Shown here piece by piece: positions 14,146 to 27,000 of a stretch of DNA of 64,000 nt; position 1 is the first letter of the stretch, and every line of letters starts with the position of its first letter. The translations under genes and the position numbers were made by a program. Where the stretch lies: the NCBI GenBank assembly GCA_029532625.1, contig JARFXM010000010.1, positions 1,860,001 to 1,924,000 of the forward strand, written 5' to 3'. A model generated the notes under the pieces. That model saw nothing but the letters and a program-made list of their open reading frames with translations. It had not been told where the DNA came from and did no database searches. The DNA is from Lomentospora prolificans. Its lineage: Eukaryota; Ascomycota; Sordariomycetes; Microascales; Microascaceae.

Positions 14146-15201
14146 GGTCAGCTGCAATTCAATCAACGAGTCGGTCGGGGGGCAGTTTCGTGTAATCTAA
14201 TGTTCCCGGAAAAGGCAAAACTCGCGCAAGCTTGGGTAAGGAACTTTAGGGGGAGCGCGAGCACGGTCGCCTCAACTGGTACTGCTGGCTGAGAGAAGCA
14301 AATGGTGCAATAGTGTCTCCTGTTAGTGGGCTGGGCATTCCAATAACCCGTGTGTTCACTGCACCTGTCGCCGACTATCAACATGTCGGCGCCCTGGGCC
14401 GGCTTGTCAGCCTCCTGGGGACCCTGGCCGATTGTGTCCTTGGGGAGGGTCATGAGACCATAACAAAATAAAACTCTTCTTGTTTGCGGTGGGGGCTTCT
14501 TCTGTATGAGAAGGTGTTAGGGAGGGAGCGTGGGTATGGGTTATCCCTCAAATTGCCGAAACCATGTCCTCTCCACAATTCTTGAACATACAGAAAAAAA
14601 AAAAAATAAAAAATAAACAATGCCAGATGGCCAGTAATGTGAATAATGAGAAAAAATACGACGTCATGGGTCCCTCCGAAATGTCTCGCCTCCCGCCCAG
14701 GACTCTCACACGCTCAAACGAAGGGCCCTGGTAAAAATAAGGGGGCGCTTCAATGTGAGATGGGTGGGTGGAGACATGACCATGACGACCCCAGAATGCA
14801 ACAATTCGATCGATGGGATTTTCTGATGCCATACGAAGTATGCCAGGACCCACGGCATGGATGCCAGCAATGACTCGAAATCAGGCGGTTGGCGCGGCCG
14901 CCGACAGGTGAAAGAGAACAGCCAATCAGACGTTAGTGCACCATGCTTCTTCAAGCTAGTCGAGGCTAACAGGTGAACCAGACAAGGAGCGAAAAAGCAA
15001 CGAGGTCAAGATGCGGCAATCGGCGGTCACGGAGATTGCCAGGTGCACGAGAGCCGGGACGTGAGCCAATCGAGACCCCTTGTCGGTACCAATAGCGTCG
15101 TTTCTCCCGCGCCCAAATTGACAGATGGGGCCTCGGCATGGGTTCGAACGTTCTAGTTTAGTCGTTCGTACAGATATTTGTTTTGATACTAGCATCAGAC
15201 C

Positions 15202-15224
15202 AAAAAAAAAAAAAAAAAAAAAAA
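15202..15224. repeat. Poly-A tract, 23 bases
   Basis: An uninterrupted A run in non-coding DNA. No polyadenylated gene or retroposon body was recognised on its 5' side. Confidence 0.9.
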
Positions 15225-18200
15225 TGAAGGTCACGGCATGGCTAGCGGTGCCACTTAGAGTAATACAATGGAGATATCCATTTCATTGCTAATGGATCCC
15301 GTTTCCCAACTCAAAGAGAAGAACGAGAAGAAACCGCTGGAAAGAAAGAGCAAACACAGAAGGTCACGAGTGACGCTAGATGACAATCCTCTTGTTTAGT
15401 GCCCGTTCCAGCCGAAATCATCCTCTGGGATCCTGGGATCCACGGAGGTTCCGGCTGGGGCAACGTCCAGCCGATCGGGGACACCTTGGGCCGCTGTTGC
15501 TGCGACCCAGCGCCTGTGTAATGAGATTGATGCGCCACACCACACACCAGCGGATGGGTCAACGGCCCATCAAGCATTTCGAGCCCAGCGCTCCATAGGC
15601 CCAGAATAGCTCTGTTGGTCCCCATTGTTGGGTCGCATCTGCGTCGATTTTGCCTCCGATGCAACTTGAGAGGCGCTTTCACGAGAAGCCAGCGTCTAAG
15701 CAATACTATAACGGCGCCGATGGACGTCGCAATTGAAACTTCGTATACGCTCGCACCAATCTTGGAAAAAAAAGCATCATTTTTGCTCGAGAGCGCATCT
15801 GGTCCATCCAGCCAACACGCCCTGGTTTGTTACCCCGGGCCGGTCAGACTGGCCCTCGCCAATGTGAGGCTCCCTCATCCGTCAAAAGTAGAAACGTGGC
15901 TATCGAACACCGAACCCCTTCTAAACATAGTCCGACCACACATTCATGGAGAGCGGCCAGCTTCCTGGGACAGTTGAGGGAAATGTGGGATGTGCCCATC
16001 ATCATCCATGATGGGCCAGCCGCACCAACACACAGACACACACTGCAGGTCCCAAGCCTATGCCTGGAAACGGGGATAAACATGAATTGGTTGTAGGAGG
16101 AGGGAGAAGAGCGCAAGGATGCTCTCAACTCCGGAGGGATCTTGCACTCTCCGACCCCTGGGCCAATCACCGCCTTCCGAAACGACTGGTAAACCGGGCT
16201 TTGCTGCGCTCCCTCTCCTACGTTAAGCGTCAGGAAGGAGCCAAGGTTGGGAAGAGCGAGCTGCGAAGAGGATGTGCGCGCGCGTTAGTTCCGTATCGGG
16301 GGTGTCCGCCCGTGCTCAATCCACCCGATTCCCTGGGGCCCTCTTGGGGTTAGGAGTTCAAAGTAACGAACGTCATCATTTTTTTCCTCTTGGGGAAAGT
16401 GCACTATCACACGATGGACAAACTATTACCCTAGCACTTTGTGGCTCGGCGAATGATACGTATGGACTGGGGTGGGCGAACACTGAATCCTGCCATCGTC
16501 CTTACTCTTGACTCCTTGTCGGACCTAGTTTGCCGTTATATTGCTCTCAGGCTTCTTCATTTTCATTTCCTGATTCGATCCTGTGAAGGAGCAGGGCCCG
16601 CCCCTGGGCTAAAAGCGGCGAGCCCTCCTGGGCCTCCTGGCGGACGATGGAACCCTACTCACTGTCACGAATCCTGGCCCCGCTGGGGAAAGCTACAAAA
16701 CCCGGTGAGAAAATAATAGAATTAGGATCTGGCGGCTTGGTTCGTGAGATTTCGGTCAATCGGCATTTCCAAAGGACGGACCCTCCGTTCTCCGTTCGTG
16801 GATCAGTGTCACAGGGCACCTATTAGTTGTACTACGAAGACGGGCCCACGGAACTAGCCAAAGCTAATAGGGCAGGTCGGTCATCCAAAATTAAGATGTA
16901 CCCTCGCCTCCATATTTTGCTGGCAAGGGACCAAGCCATCTCATCACAGGGTGGTAAAATTCGGCCTCCCTGGGGACCCGGCGCCAATGCACTCTTTTCC
17001 TCGTCATTCCCATCTGTGTTGCAAGGTACTGGGCCACTCTGAACTAGCTTCGAGCAACGGTGAAACCCCCCTATGCCGTGCAGCGGATAGCATTACGACT
17101 CTAGTCGCGAGCCCATCTCCGCTTTTTCCCTTCCCTTCGATTTTGTGAGGATAACGAGGAGTTCTCGAGAGTCGAGAAATTATCAATAGTGCGCCCGTCA
17201 TATCCTGGCCCCATTGGCTGCCAGCGTGGTATCGAGACCCGAACGACCATGCTGTTATTGCTGAATTCATGAAACGTACTCCCACCCAAACAAGTTGCAA
17301 GATTCTCTGATAATCTTCAACGCTAGCCGCATCCATTGACCCTGGGTCTTCTTGATACGTTTGCCGTCTCCGCAAGTCTTAGATGATGAGACGGACTACC
17401 TGAGTCTCGCGAGAAAACCCAAGCCATATCTTTTACTACAAGGCCTCAGAAATGGCGCTTACGCCTTACCCTCCTTTTTTGCAGCAGCCAGCAATACCTC
17501 GGCAGTCAATACTAAGACATAACGAAAGCGACACGCCCGGTACTCAGACGCAAACAATACCCCGTAATAAATAGTAGAATTTTCTCTTGAGATTGAAAAA
17601 CATCCATGAATGCAGGTCCCTGTGGATAAAGGTGACCCACCGAAAAGAAAATGAAAGATTGGCCTCGCTTCTGCTCCGGTTAGCAGGAGAAGAGCCGAGT
17701 GCGTTGGCCGAGAATATGTCTGGTTGCTTCTGAGCCCCTTCTTCGAACAAAGTACTTGTAGCGAATCGCGTGCTTGTCAAATGTCAGGTAACTTCCAGTG
17801 AGGAAGCAATATTTGTGTGGATATGCGCTTTCATATGACATGCACCGCAAGGTTCACTTGGGGGAGGAAGCACGAGCGGGTTGGGATCCCGGGTTGAATT
17901 ATCCTTGCCGCTCGCCGGCTGGCCGGCCGCCAGTCTCTGTTGCGCTTCGCGCGCGGGCCTTTATCCAGCCCCGGGACCATGGCAGGCCAAGCCTGGGCCA
18001 GCATCCGATCCTTGAAAAATGATGTCGGGCGGTTTTCTCGGCCTCGACATGCCGCCATAGTGTGTGTGCGTGCATTTCAAGTGGTCAGGGCTTGGTCTCA
18101 TCGCCCTCTTCAGAGAGTTGCTTCTGCCGCCGCTGTGCTGCATGTGCCGATATTGGGTTATGATGGATATATTTTAGTTTTTGGCTGTCATAATCAATCT

Positions 18201-21200
18201 CACAGGGTGGAAAGAGCAGCAAATAGAGAGAGACAAATCGTTTGTACGTCAGACCCAACATGCAAATTAAACCCGAATTTGGGTTTAGAGCTAGCCTGCA
18301 ATGTGTGCCGTGGTTGCTGCTGTCATGCTCTCCTGCCTTTTTCCATTCAATAGCTCCTCATCGTGCTTGGTGCTTTCTCGATCCAACCTTGGGGGATGTG
18401 GCCAATTAGGGACCGGGATGGTTGACTAGGAAAAGCTGCATAATTATCCAACCACTCACATTTTACAGTTGTTGCCTATGCAAGTCAAGATGTGCAGATT
18501 CAATGGCACGACGAGGCGGCGTCGGCAGCAATCTATTGGTCCACGGCCTGTCCACTGCCAACACATCAGCGCCTTGTCCGTTGCGGATCACGCCTCTCAT
18601 TGGACCGAGCCAATGGGTGGTTGCTGATCTTGTGTTGGAAAACAAGCGCAGGGCGGAAAAAGGCAGAACGCAGGCCCTGCATCTTGTCCTGTCGCCTCAG
18701 GTCCTGTGTCTGGTGTTATGAGGAACACTATCAGGGGGGCCACCGGCCGGGCGAGGAATCTCTTGGTAGTAGGTGGAGGGGCCGAGATTCCTTCAAACAG
18801 GTCAACTGGTAGGGAAAAAAGAAAAAAAAAAAAAAGAAGAAGAAGAGAAGCCTGGACACATTGTCAGATGCTGGCCTCATTGATGCCGAGCGCCCTGGCC
18901 TATCAGGGACTACTAATGGCGCTGGGCCTGTAAAATATGAAGGAGATCTTGGCTTTGCTTGCTGGAGAGCACAGGGTTTGACTGATCTTCGCCTGATCCG
19001 AGTGAGGCTAAGAAGGGAACGATGGCTGATGCTGTGCTTGGCCCCGTTTCTGCCTCTCTCATGTGCTCGCATCACTGATGCCCGGCGATCCCACTCCCTC
19101 ACAAAACAGCCGCGAGGCAGCTTCTGTGACAAGGTAAACTGAGGAAGAGGAGGCTGGCGGACAAGACCGACAGGCATTTGCCGAGCATGATGTACGACCA
19201 AAGAGGCAGAGAAGTCTCGGAAGCCTGGCGAAACCAAGCGGGAGGTACATATTCATTTTTTCTTTTCTTCTTTTTTGCCTCTTTTGTCTGCCCATTAGTA
19301 TTATGCATCTTGAGTCAAAATAGGTTTCTACAAAAATTCACGCCCACAATATCCTCCAAGTTCCCCTCCCTGTTAGCCACACGCCTGGTTAGTTGTATTC
19401 ATCCACGCTGGAGGTCCTTAGCTATTGTATTATCACTGGAGCTGAGACTATCCATGAGGCTTTTGCTCATCTCAATCCTTTTTCTTTGTTCTATATGTCA
19501 AGAAAAGCAAAGGAGGCTAGTTACACTATCCAAATAATACTGCTGCGATGGAGCTGCGATCTTGGCTATGAGTGCTCCTGGATAGCATGTAGTATCAGTG
19601 CCTCCTGTGCCTATGACGGCATTCCCTCGGGGCGCCCCCACCAACACCCTCTAACCTTACCGAGAAAGGGATATTAGCAGGGCGGGTGCGGCGCCGAGAG
19701 ATGCTTTGCCTAAACTCGGGTTCTTGAGCCAGTACTTTCCTACAGCCTATAGAAACGCAAGGACGATTTGGCGCTGGTACTGGCTCTAGGCTGCAAAAAG
19801 GAAAGCAAGAAGGAAAGCAAAACGGAAAAAGGAACGTTGTGGAGCAAATTGGACGCCTTGGGCCATAGCACAGGGTGTGTTACGGAGGCATGATATCTGG
19901 ATGGGCCAAACAGGGAGGGGTTTATGGGTCATGTTTGCGGGCCTTTTTTCACTTGTAGAGGGTTGCTTCGGCTTCCATGGAGCCTTCCATGAGTCCCGTT
20001 GGTTTGCCTTTCCTGGGATTCCCAATTTTAAACAGTTGGATGAGGGAGGCCGAACCTGTCCCTCACACTTAATATCTCGCCTCGGAGGAGCTGCAACCGC
20101 CAAGGAGGACCCAGCAAAAGGAGTAATTTAAACCCACTGCGTACTGCGTCCTGCGGTGCAGAGTGGTATCCTCCTGCATCGGATGTACAGGCAGCCCCAT
20201 ATCAGCGTATAAAAGGTACATTGCCACATATAAATGCGTGTCCATAATAACAGAAGTGAGATAAGCAACAGGGACCAGTTGGCGAGGGGTTTCCTGGGGC
20301 AGGAAGAACATTGGCAGAGAGAAAGCCCGGCCTGGGGTAATATTGACTAGGGGTTCAGTTCTCTGGAACAATCAGCCAGATGGCATGGCATGGCGAGATG
20401 TGCGTCGTCACTAATGGGTTGCACTTCGCCGCTTCGTTGATGACTGGCTGGTAAATTGGAGATGGTTCCAAAAAAGCCACGCAACCCGAGCGGCCGTAGC
20501 GGGCGAATAGCGCGGAAGCCAGTCGGCCAGACCCTCAATTTAGTGGACAAGCCGCAGCCTACAGCTGGCATGGACCAAGCGTGGGTGAACAGTGTGCAGT
20601 AGTACGATGGAAAAGGACAGAAAGCTTGCCACACGCAGACAGGCGAGGCACCCGACCAGGCAGAGCTTCCTGGTTTGAGGTGGAGAAATGGCTGTTCTCT
20701 TTCTGTCCCTGGACAGGAGCCCTCTCGAAGCAGAATGGGTTGATAAATGGCGTTAGTGTACCTCGGTACAGTATTACAAAATGTGCTGCCTGCGGTTTTG
20801 GCTGCAGTCTTATGGCTGGGAACGCCTGTGTCGCCCACGGCTGAAAACGGGGGATTGGCAGGTCAGGTCATGAATGAGATCTACGCTTACGCTAACTGGG
20901 AGAGAGGAAACTCGACGCGCTCCTCTTCACGACGCTCTCATACTCCACCTGATGGATCAAGTGTAGGGAGCAAGTGGATATCGAAGGGTTATCAATGTTT
21001 TGGGTGGACGCCCAAGGTAAAGTGGAATCTTCTCCAGAGAAAATGGGTGCCTCACTATGACAGGTCAAAGTGAGCACTATGTATGCAGTCGAGGCGAAGA
21101 TAAAGAGTGAATGTGGGTGAGAGACGGTTATCGACTTATCGTCTAACTACATCGTAATGCTACAGCTCTCTAGTTGTACATGGTACTAATCGGAGTCCTG

Positions 21201-21299
21201 CGGAACACTCACCTCTATAGGATCGTACCAGCTTTAAAGGACAGGCCAGAATTGTACCCTCAACATAGCGTAGGTGCAGAAGCACATAAGTCCACTCAG

Positions 21300-22484
21300 A
21301 CTGGACTGCCAGTCTGGCCTTCCCCTGCTCAAACAAACACTCAGACGTGCCTCTCTCCATGGCACCCTCCCCATCCTGGCTTGTGCCCTTTCCCACTCCC
21401 ACACACCTTCCCAGACTTTCCACACCCCCCTTACGACCACGGCTCCACCCCACCTCCACTCCTAAACTCAAACAAAAACAGGCGCAGCTTATTATTTCGA
21501 GAAATAGATACTTCATTAGCGCATGAGCTGACCCACTCACACCTACAAGGGCCAGGGATGGAGCTAATGGGCGGAGGATAGGCCATCACAACATCACGAC
21601 CCTTCCATCCCACCCCCCAATGAACTACGACATGGATGGCTGGGGCCACCTTCGTCGTCGTTGCAGTCGCGGTCGTAGTCACAATCGTACGCCTGACTTG
21701 CCTCCTTCGTTGTGGTGTACCCAGGTACATGTCGCTCCGTATTTCTGTACCCACTCTCACGACGAAGCACGCTGCACACTGCCCTTGACGCTGCCCTCGG
21801 GTGCGAAGTACTTTGTACCCACTCCACTCCCACCACCCTCCAACTCCACCGTTAGACTCTTGTCTCGATATGCTCGCCTCATTTTTGGCCCCAGAGTCTC
21901 GGTTGGTTTATTATCCATCAAGACCCATCTCCAAGCTCCCGACCTCATCTCTCTCTTGTCCTCAACTTTCAAACTTGACCACGCTCATTCCATATCCTCT
22001 TCCCCGCTTCCCTAATTCTCTTCATTGAGAAATTTCGACCTATGGGAACTATCTCTCCATCATAATCTCCATTACTTCTTCCTCTCCTTGCTTATCCTCT
22101 CCTTAATCCAATCTCACCTTTCCCAAACTTGGCTCTGGCTGGCTTACCCTCCCACTTACACAACGATATCTGCCAGTCTCCACCCGTTCTCTGAGAGCTA
22201 ATTCTTTTTTTTATCGTCTTTCCTTGACTCTCTTCTCACCGTTTGGACCCAGAGGATTCCCTCGGACTCTCCAAAGTGCGCCTGGTCTTTGCCTAATATC
22301 AGTCCAAGGTCGACAATCTCTCATTCCTACCTGGAAGAAAAGCAGGATTCTGTTTTGTCTTTTTCTTCTTGCGTCTGTCTTGTGGTTTCTTCTCTTCCAT
22401 CCCGAGGACCGAAGATCCATCTTAGGAGCCCCGAGAGCCTAGGACCTTGTTATCTCCCAGCAGTCTCCCTCTACGGTCAATAAC
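21300..22484 (+). promoter_or_regulatory. Pyrimidine-rich promoter and 5' leader of the kinase gene
   Basis: From about 21.3 kb up to the kinase start codon the + strand is strikingly C/T-rich. Several hundred bases contain few purine runs, especially 21,990-22,484. Such CT tracts are typical of fungal core promoters and long 5' leaders. Several ATGs lie in it, including one at 21,620 that opens a 131-codon frame ending before the kinase, so upstream ORFs could modulate translation. The transcription start cannot be placed from sequence. An intron within the leader is possible. Confidence 0.5.
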
Positions 22485-24054
22485 ATGCAGCATGTCGCAG
22501 GCTTTGACTATCCCACGCCTCCAGCCTCTCCAGCAGCCTTCGAGCACCCCCGTTGCCACATCCAGCAACAGCATGTCATAGCTCAGCCTTTCCAGGGGCG
22601 GTGTCTTCCGCTAGCTCCTGAGGAGCGGCTCGGAATGATCTTGGATGGGAAACTCCAGCTAACGAAGGTTTTGGGCACCGGTGCCTATGGAGTTGTCTAC
22701 GGTGCCGTCGATATCAATACCAGGGTCCAGTACGCCGTCAAGTGCCTGAGCAAGTTCAACGCCGATGGCACTCCGTTGGACCGCCGCCAGTACGCTTTCC
22801 AGAAGCGGGAAATCCGACTGCACTACGAGGCTTCCGCGCATCCTAACGTTGTCTCCATGCTAAGGATTGTGGACCGCCCTGATTGCACCTATGTTGTCCT
22901 CGAGTACTGCCCCGAAGGCGACCTTTTCTACAACATCACCGAACGTGGCCAGTATGTTGGTAAGGATGAGCTTTCCAAGCGCGTCTTCCTCCAGATCCTG
23001 GATGCCGTGGAACACTGCCACAACCGAGGAATCTACCACCGGGACCTCAAGCCTGAGAACATCCTTGTCACCGACAACGGTGAGACAGTCAAGCTTGCGG
23101 ATTTTGGGCTGGCCACTTCGGCACACCGCTCGGACGATTACGGCTGTGGTTCGACCTTTTACATGAGTCCAGGTAGGATATCGATACTTGGAGGGGTGGA
23201 TATTGTGAAGCGACGACTAATACGGTGATATGACAGAATGCCTGGACCCCTCTGCAAGGAGACCGTACTATCTTTGTGCACCCAACGATGTCTGGAGTCT
23301 TGGTGTAATCCTAGTGAACCTGACTTGTGGCCGCAACCCGTGGAAGCAGGCTTCAGTTGAGGATTCCACCTACAGGGCCTTTGCCAGGAACCCCAACTTC
23401 TTGAAGACCATCCTTCCTCTCTCGGATGACTTAAATGATATCCTTCGAAGGATCTTCTCACAGAATCCCGATCAACGAATTACTCTTGCCGAGCTTCGCG
23501 AACGGATTCTTTCTTGCTCTCGATTCACGGTGTCGGTCCCCCCTGCCGATGTGCAGACCCCGCGCTCGTCTCCCGAGCCTATCGAATACGTTGACTACGA
23601 CGACGAGGATGCCATCATCGACGATGCCGAATATGATGCTCCTTTGTCCCCCGCTTCGACCGATTCCCTTTCTGACGAAGGTTCTCTCACCTCCAGCGTG
23701 GAGAGTGTTGAGGACTTGGAGGATGCCTTCATGCACGAGCAGCACATGCCTCAGCAACCGGCTACATTTGAACCCGAGGAGCCCATGGTCATTTTTCCCA
23801 ACCAGGAGTATATGCCCCATGCGTATACCGGTCCAGTGCCGATCCCTGTTCCTATCCAGGAGCCCATGTCTATACACGTTCCTGTCGCTCCCGTTCCCGT
23901 TGCTGTTCCAGTTCAAGCTCCAAGCTGTGGTGCGAAGACCCCTTTCACCTTTTGGTGGGATATGGTCAAGTACGCTCAGCAGGTGCCTGTTCTTCAGCCT
24001 CATGTTCCTTTCCACCAGCAGGTTCCTCTCTTCGCTGCCCTCCAAGGGTACTAA
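22485..24054 (+). CDS. Ser/Thr protein kinase, Ran1/Pat1-like
   Basis: Two exons, 22,485-23,172 and 23,237-24,054. The 64-nt intron starts GTAGGA, has a CTAAT branch-like site and ends GACAG. Splicing restores the SPE form of the APE motif and gives 501 residues. The kinase core shows the glycine loop GTGAYG (64-69), catalytic Lys86 in AVK, HRDLKPEN (185-192) and DFG (206-208). It continues through the C-lobe (DVWSLG) to about residue 320, so all catalytic residues are present. The rest is an acidic, then Pro/Val-rich tail ending in a conserved-looking FTFWWDM segment. From recall this resembles the Ran1/Sks1/Vhs1 fungal kinase group linked to nutrient response and development; substrate unknown. 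It stands alone between two long gene-poor stretches and behind a long CT-rich leader, which suggests elaborate regulation. The start chosen is the first ATG after the leader, giving an N-terminus rich in Pro and Gln/His. Confidence 0.93.
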
Positions 24055-27000
24055 TAGCTCTGGTAACCACGTTCCTTTATAGGGACCGCTCCTTCTTGGA
24101 GCACTGGTTTCTCTATTGGCCCTTGCTCGGGCTATCGTGTTGACTGACCGATACGGACAAGTCGATAAACCGATTACCCCTACAACAACGTTCTAAAAAA
24201 CGGATCCATAATGGCTCCCTCAATATCATCGTCCACCGACGACAAACCCGAATTATACGTTATAGCTCGAACTCCCCTATGGCCAGTCTCGTCTGACGCC
24301 ACATCCAAAAGAATGCGCTCTGGATACGAGCTGGATTAGGGACAAATTTCGACGCGCTGGCTATAGTCTGCAATCGACTGGCGCCAACGCCTGCATAAAC
24401 AGACTGCTTCGTTCTTTTTTATTTTTTTATGTTTATTACTGTCGGAAAAGCGTGGAGTTAATTCTCGGAAGGCGACAGGATTTTGGGACAAACAGGAAAT
24501 GGAAAGCATTGGTTTGGCGCATCTGATAAGGAATAAGGCGATACACTGCGGCGTTTTATTTTTCTTTTCGTTTGTTAACTTTAACTTCGCTTCACTCTCG
24601 ATGCCCTTTACTTTTCTTCCTTTCTTACGAAACGATGGATGGATGAGACGAGATACGCTTGTGGTTTATTGTCTTTAATTTGCCCTATGTTGGATTCCTC
24701 CGGCTGCTGGGTTGAGCCGGCGAAGTTCGAGGCCTCATTGTTCATTTCACTTTGGGCATCTCCACTTCGGGAATGAGAGCGCATGTCCGAGTGTGCAATC
24801 ATTCAGCTTCATATACTTGTGTTTTCGAGAGCATGTTCAATTATGGCGTGAATTTCAGGGTGCTTGGGCATTGGTCTTCCCTGCACAATTTTGGGATCTT
24901 TTGTATGGAAATGGAACAATAAGCGGTTCAAAGATGTCGCCTTGGCATTCTTGCCTTGGTATTTAGAAAGCTTGGGTTCGGACCCAACATATGGTGAGGA
25001 CCGGGTCAGTGAAGCGAATCGACCTGGTGCCGCCGCACAATAAAAGAAAAAAGAGGCCTTTCCTGATTGCTCAAGTCTTGTAAGCTCCCGTTTTCCCATG
25101 ACACAGTTTTAGTGATGAGTTGATACACATGAAATTATACGCTGGGCATATGTCTATACGTTGTACGAAGGTATTGTAGTTGAGATGAGATAGTTGAGAT
25201 AGGAGACATTCGGAAATATGCCGCCAGCTGCCTGGTGTAAGCAGAAACCCGTTTCTGCCTCTGAGTCGAATAAATTGTGAGAATAACCGTCGTCAGCGTG
25301 ACATCTTGCTTGTTATTGGACTCGACGGTCGAGAGAGGTGTCAATGTTACTGTACATGCTGCGTGTAGCTGGGAGGATGGGTCTTTGCCTAGCCAGCCCC
25401 ATCTTGGTTCCTCATCCACCAGGTCCATAACCAAGGGACGAATTATGGGCGGCGCCATGATCCAAGGATGCAATGACAAAGTCGCCCAGGCGAGAAGAGG
25501 CTCACCCATGACCAGTCATACTTCGTAGCTTCTCTGGCTGTCTATCCATATGCGTGTGGGCAAGCTAAGGATTGGAAATGTGACTTCTTGCGCATTTGGT
25601 GGTTGTGAAGAGGCGTCGTAACTGCAACCCCACCTTGCCTGCTGTGGGATAAGGTTACAGTGGCCGACTCTGTATAAAAATAGTATGCACAATGGCGGAA
25701 TGGGCAGGGCAACCTGGGTTTTAACTTGGGAGGGAGGTGGTTATGGGAGGATTGGAGAGGAGGAAGCTCTCCCTGGCTCTGGCTCTCGTCCCATCTCGCG
25801 TCGGGTCTTTCTTGAACCGCCCTGCAAAAGGGGGACGAGGCAAGGGAGAGAATAGTCGACAACCGGTCGGGGCGACAGCCTCTTCCCATCGGGTTGTGTT
25901 ACGATTTCTTACAGATTTTAACGCAAGGGAGCAAGGACGAGAACCGACCGAAAACGCGACAGCCACCGCCCCCCCAGCTCAAAGGCAGACTGAAAGCCCC
26001 CTTCGGTCGCCGAACACATCGCTGGCTTGAGGCTGTAAGAGACAGGGACCCAGGGGCAAGTTTGCCCAACTAAAGCCTGCAGCGCGCGCTGTTCTTCCAG
26101 CATTCGGTCGCATCATGGGTACGAGAGGACGGGGCTGACATGGAGAGCTCGTTTCCTCCCCACATGGCAATGGCCGAAGGAGCACCACGGCGCCATTGCC
26201 CTCTCTTCCTGTTATCACCCTGTCTTCCTGTTATCACCCTGTCTTCCTGTTATCATCCTTGGCCATCCGTCCGGCATGTACAGCCAGCCAGCAAGAGAGG
26301 AAAGGACATCGACCTGGATAAGTCATGGGAGGGTGGCATTCCCTAGACATGCATCCTCGGCGTGGTTGATTGGCCCAAGAAGCCTCTACTCAGGATTTGC
26401 CTCGCCCTGTTTTTCCCTTGAGCCCATCTCTTTGGGGGCCTGGCCCATCTCCGGTATTCCTTGGTCCCCGGTGTGTGTGTGTGCGTCCTCGGCGTGCGTG
26501 CAATGCGATACGTCAGCAGGATAAGGAGCGTCGCACCTTCTTTCGCATTAGCGCGCCCTACGATAGGACGCTCGGGAAAGCCTGCAGAGGGTAAAAAGAA
26601 TGCTTGGGAAGCCCAGATTGGCCTTGAGGCGGGCAGGTTGCACCTTGCACCCGTCTCATGCACGCTATCATTGGACGACCTGCAGATGCAATATTACGGC
26701 TTGCCTCCTTACCCTTTTGAGTCAAGCTCGATCGCTTCGCCCTGGGCTTTTCTCGCGAAAGGTACGTACAACTCTGGGACAGACACTGAATCCTTCTGTG
26801 CGTGAGTGGATACTTGCTAGGTGCCCAGAGAAGGAAGGACCAAGCCAGGCACCAGAGTGCACCCGAGGCAGGGACAAAGGATGCCTGAGGTGTTCAGCTG
26901 TTCCACACCTTCCCAACTTGTCTCATCGGGCTCATTCTCGCTGGCAACTCCTCCCTGGGACCTCTTCTGAGTGATGTGGAAAACGCATCAAGACTCGCAC

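Larger units (their letters stand above)
1..21600. other. Gene-poor region upstream of the kinase
   Basis: I find no recognisable protein family, rRNA or complete tRNA in this 21.6 kb. The open frames are short and mostly lack an ATG. They overlap on both strands with similar length and give low-complexity translations. Composition is mixed rather than strongly AT-rich, so it does not look like a heavily RIP-mutated repeat block. It holds long homopolymers, GT microsatellites and a few weak small ORFs that are listed separately. It may be the extended regulatory flank of the kinase, old decayed DNA, or the home of non-coding transcripts. The sequence alone cannot tell these apart. Confidence 0.6.

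Noticed and set aside
20747..21073. 108-codon ATG frame with a hydrophobic N-terminus (possible secreted protein)
   Set aside because: The N-terminus resembles a signal peptide, but the rest is unremarkable, with no Cys pattern or family. Too weak to list as a gene.
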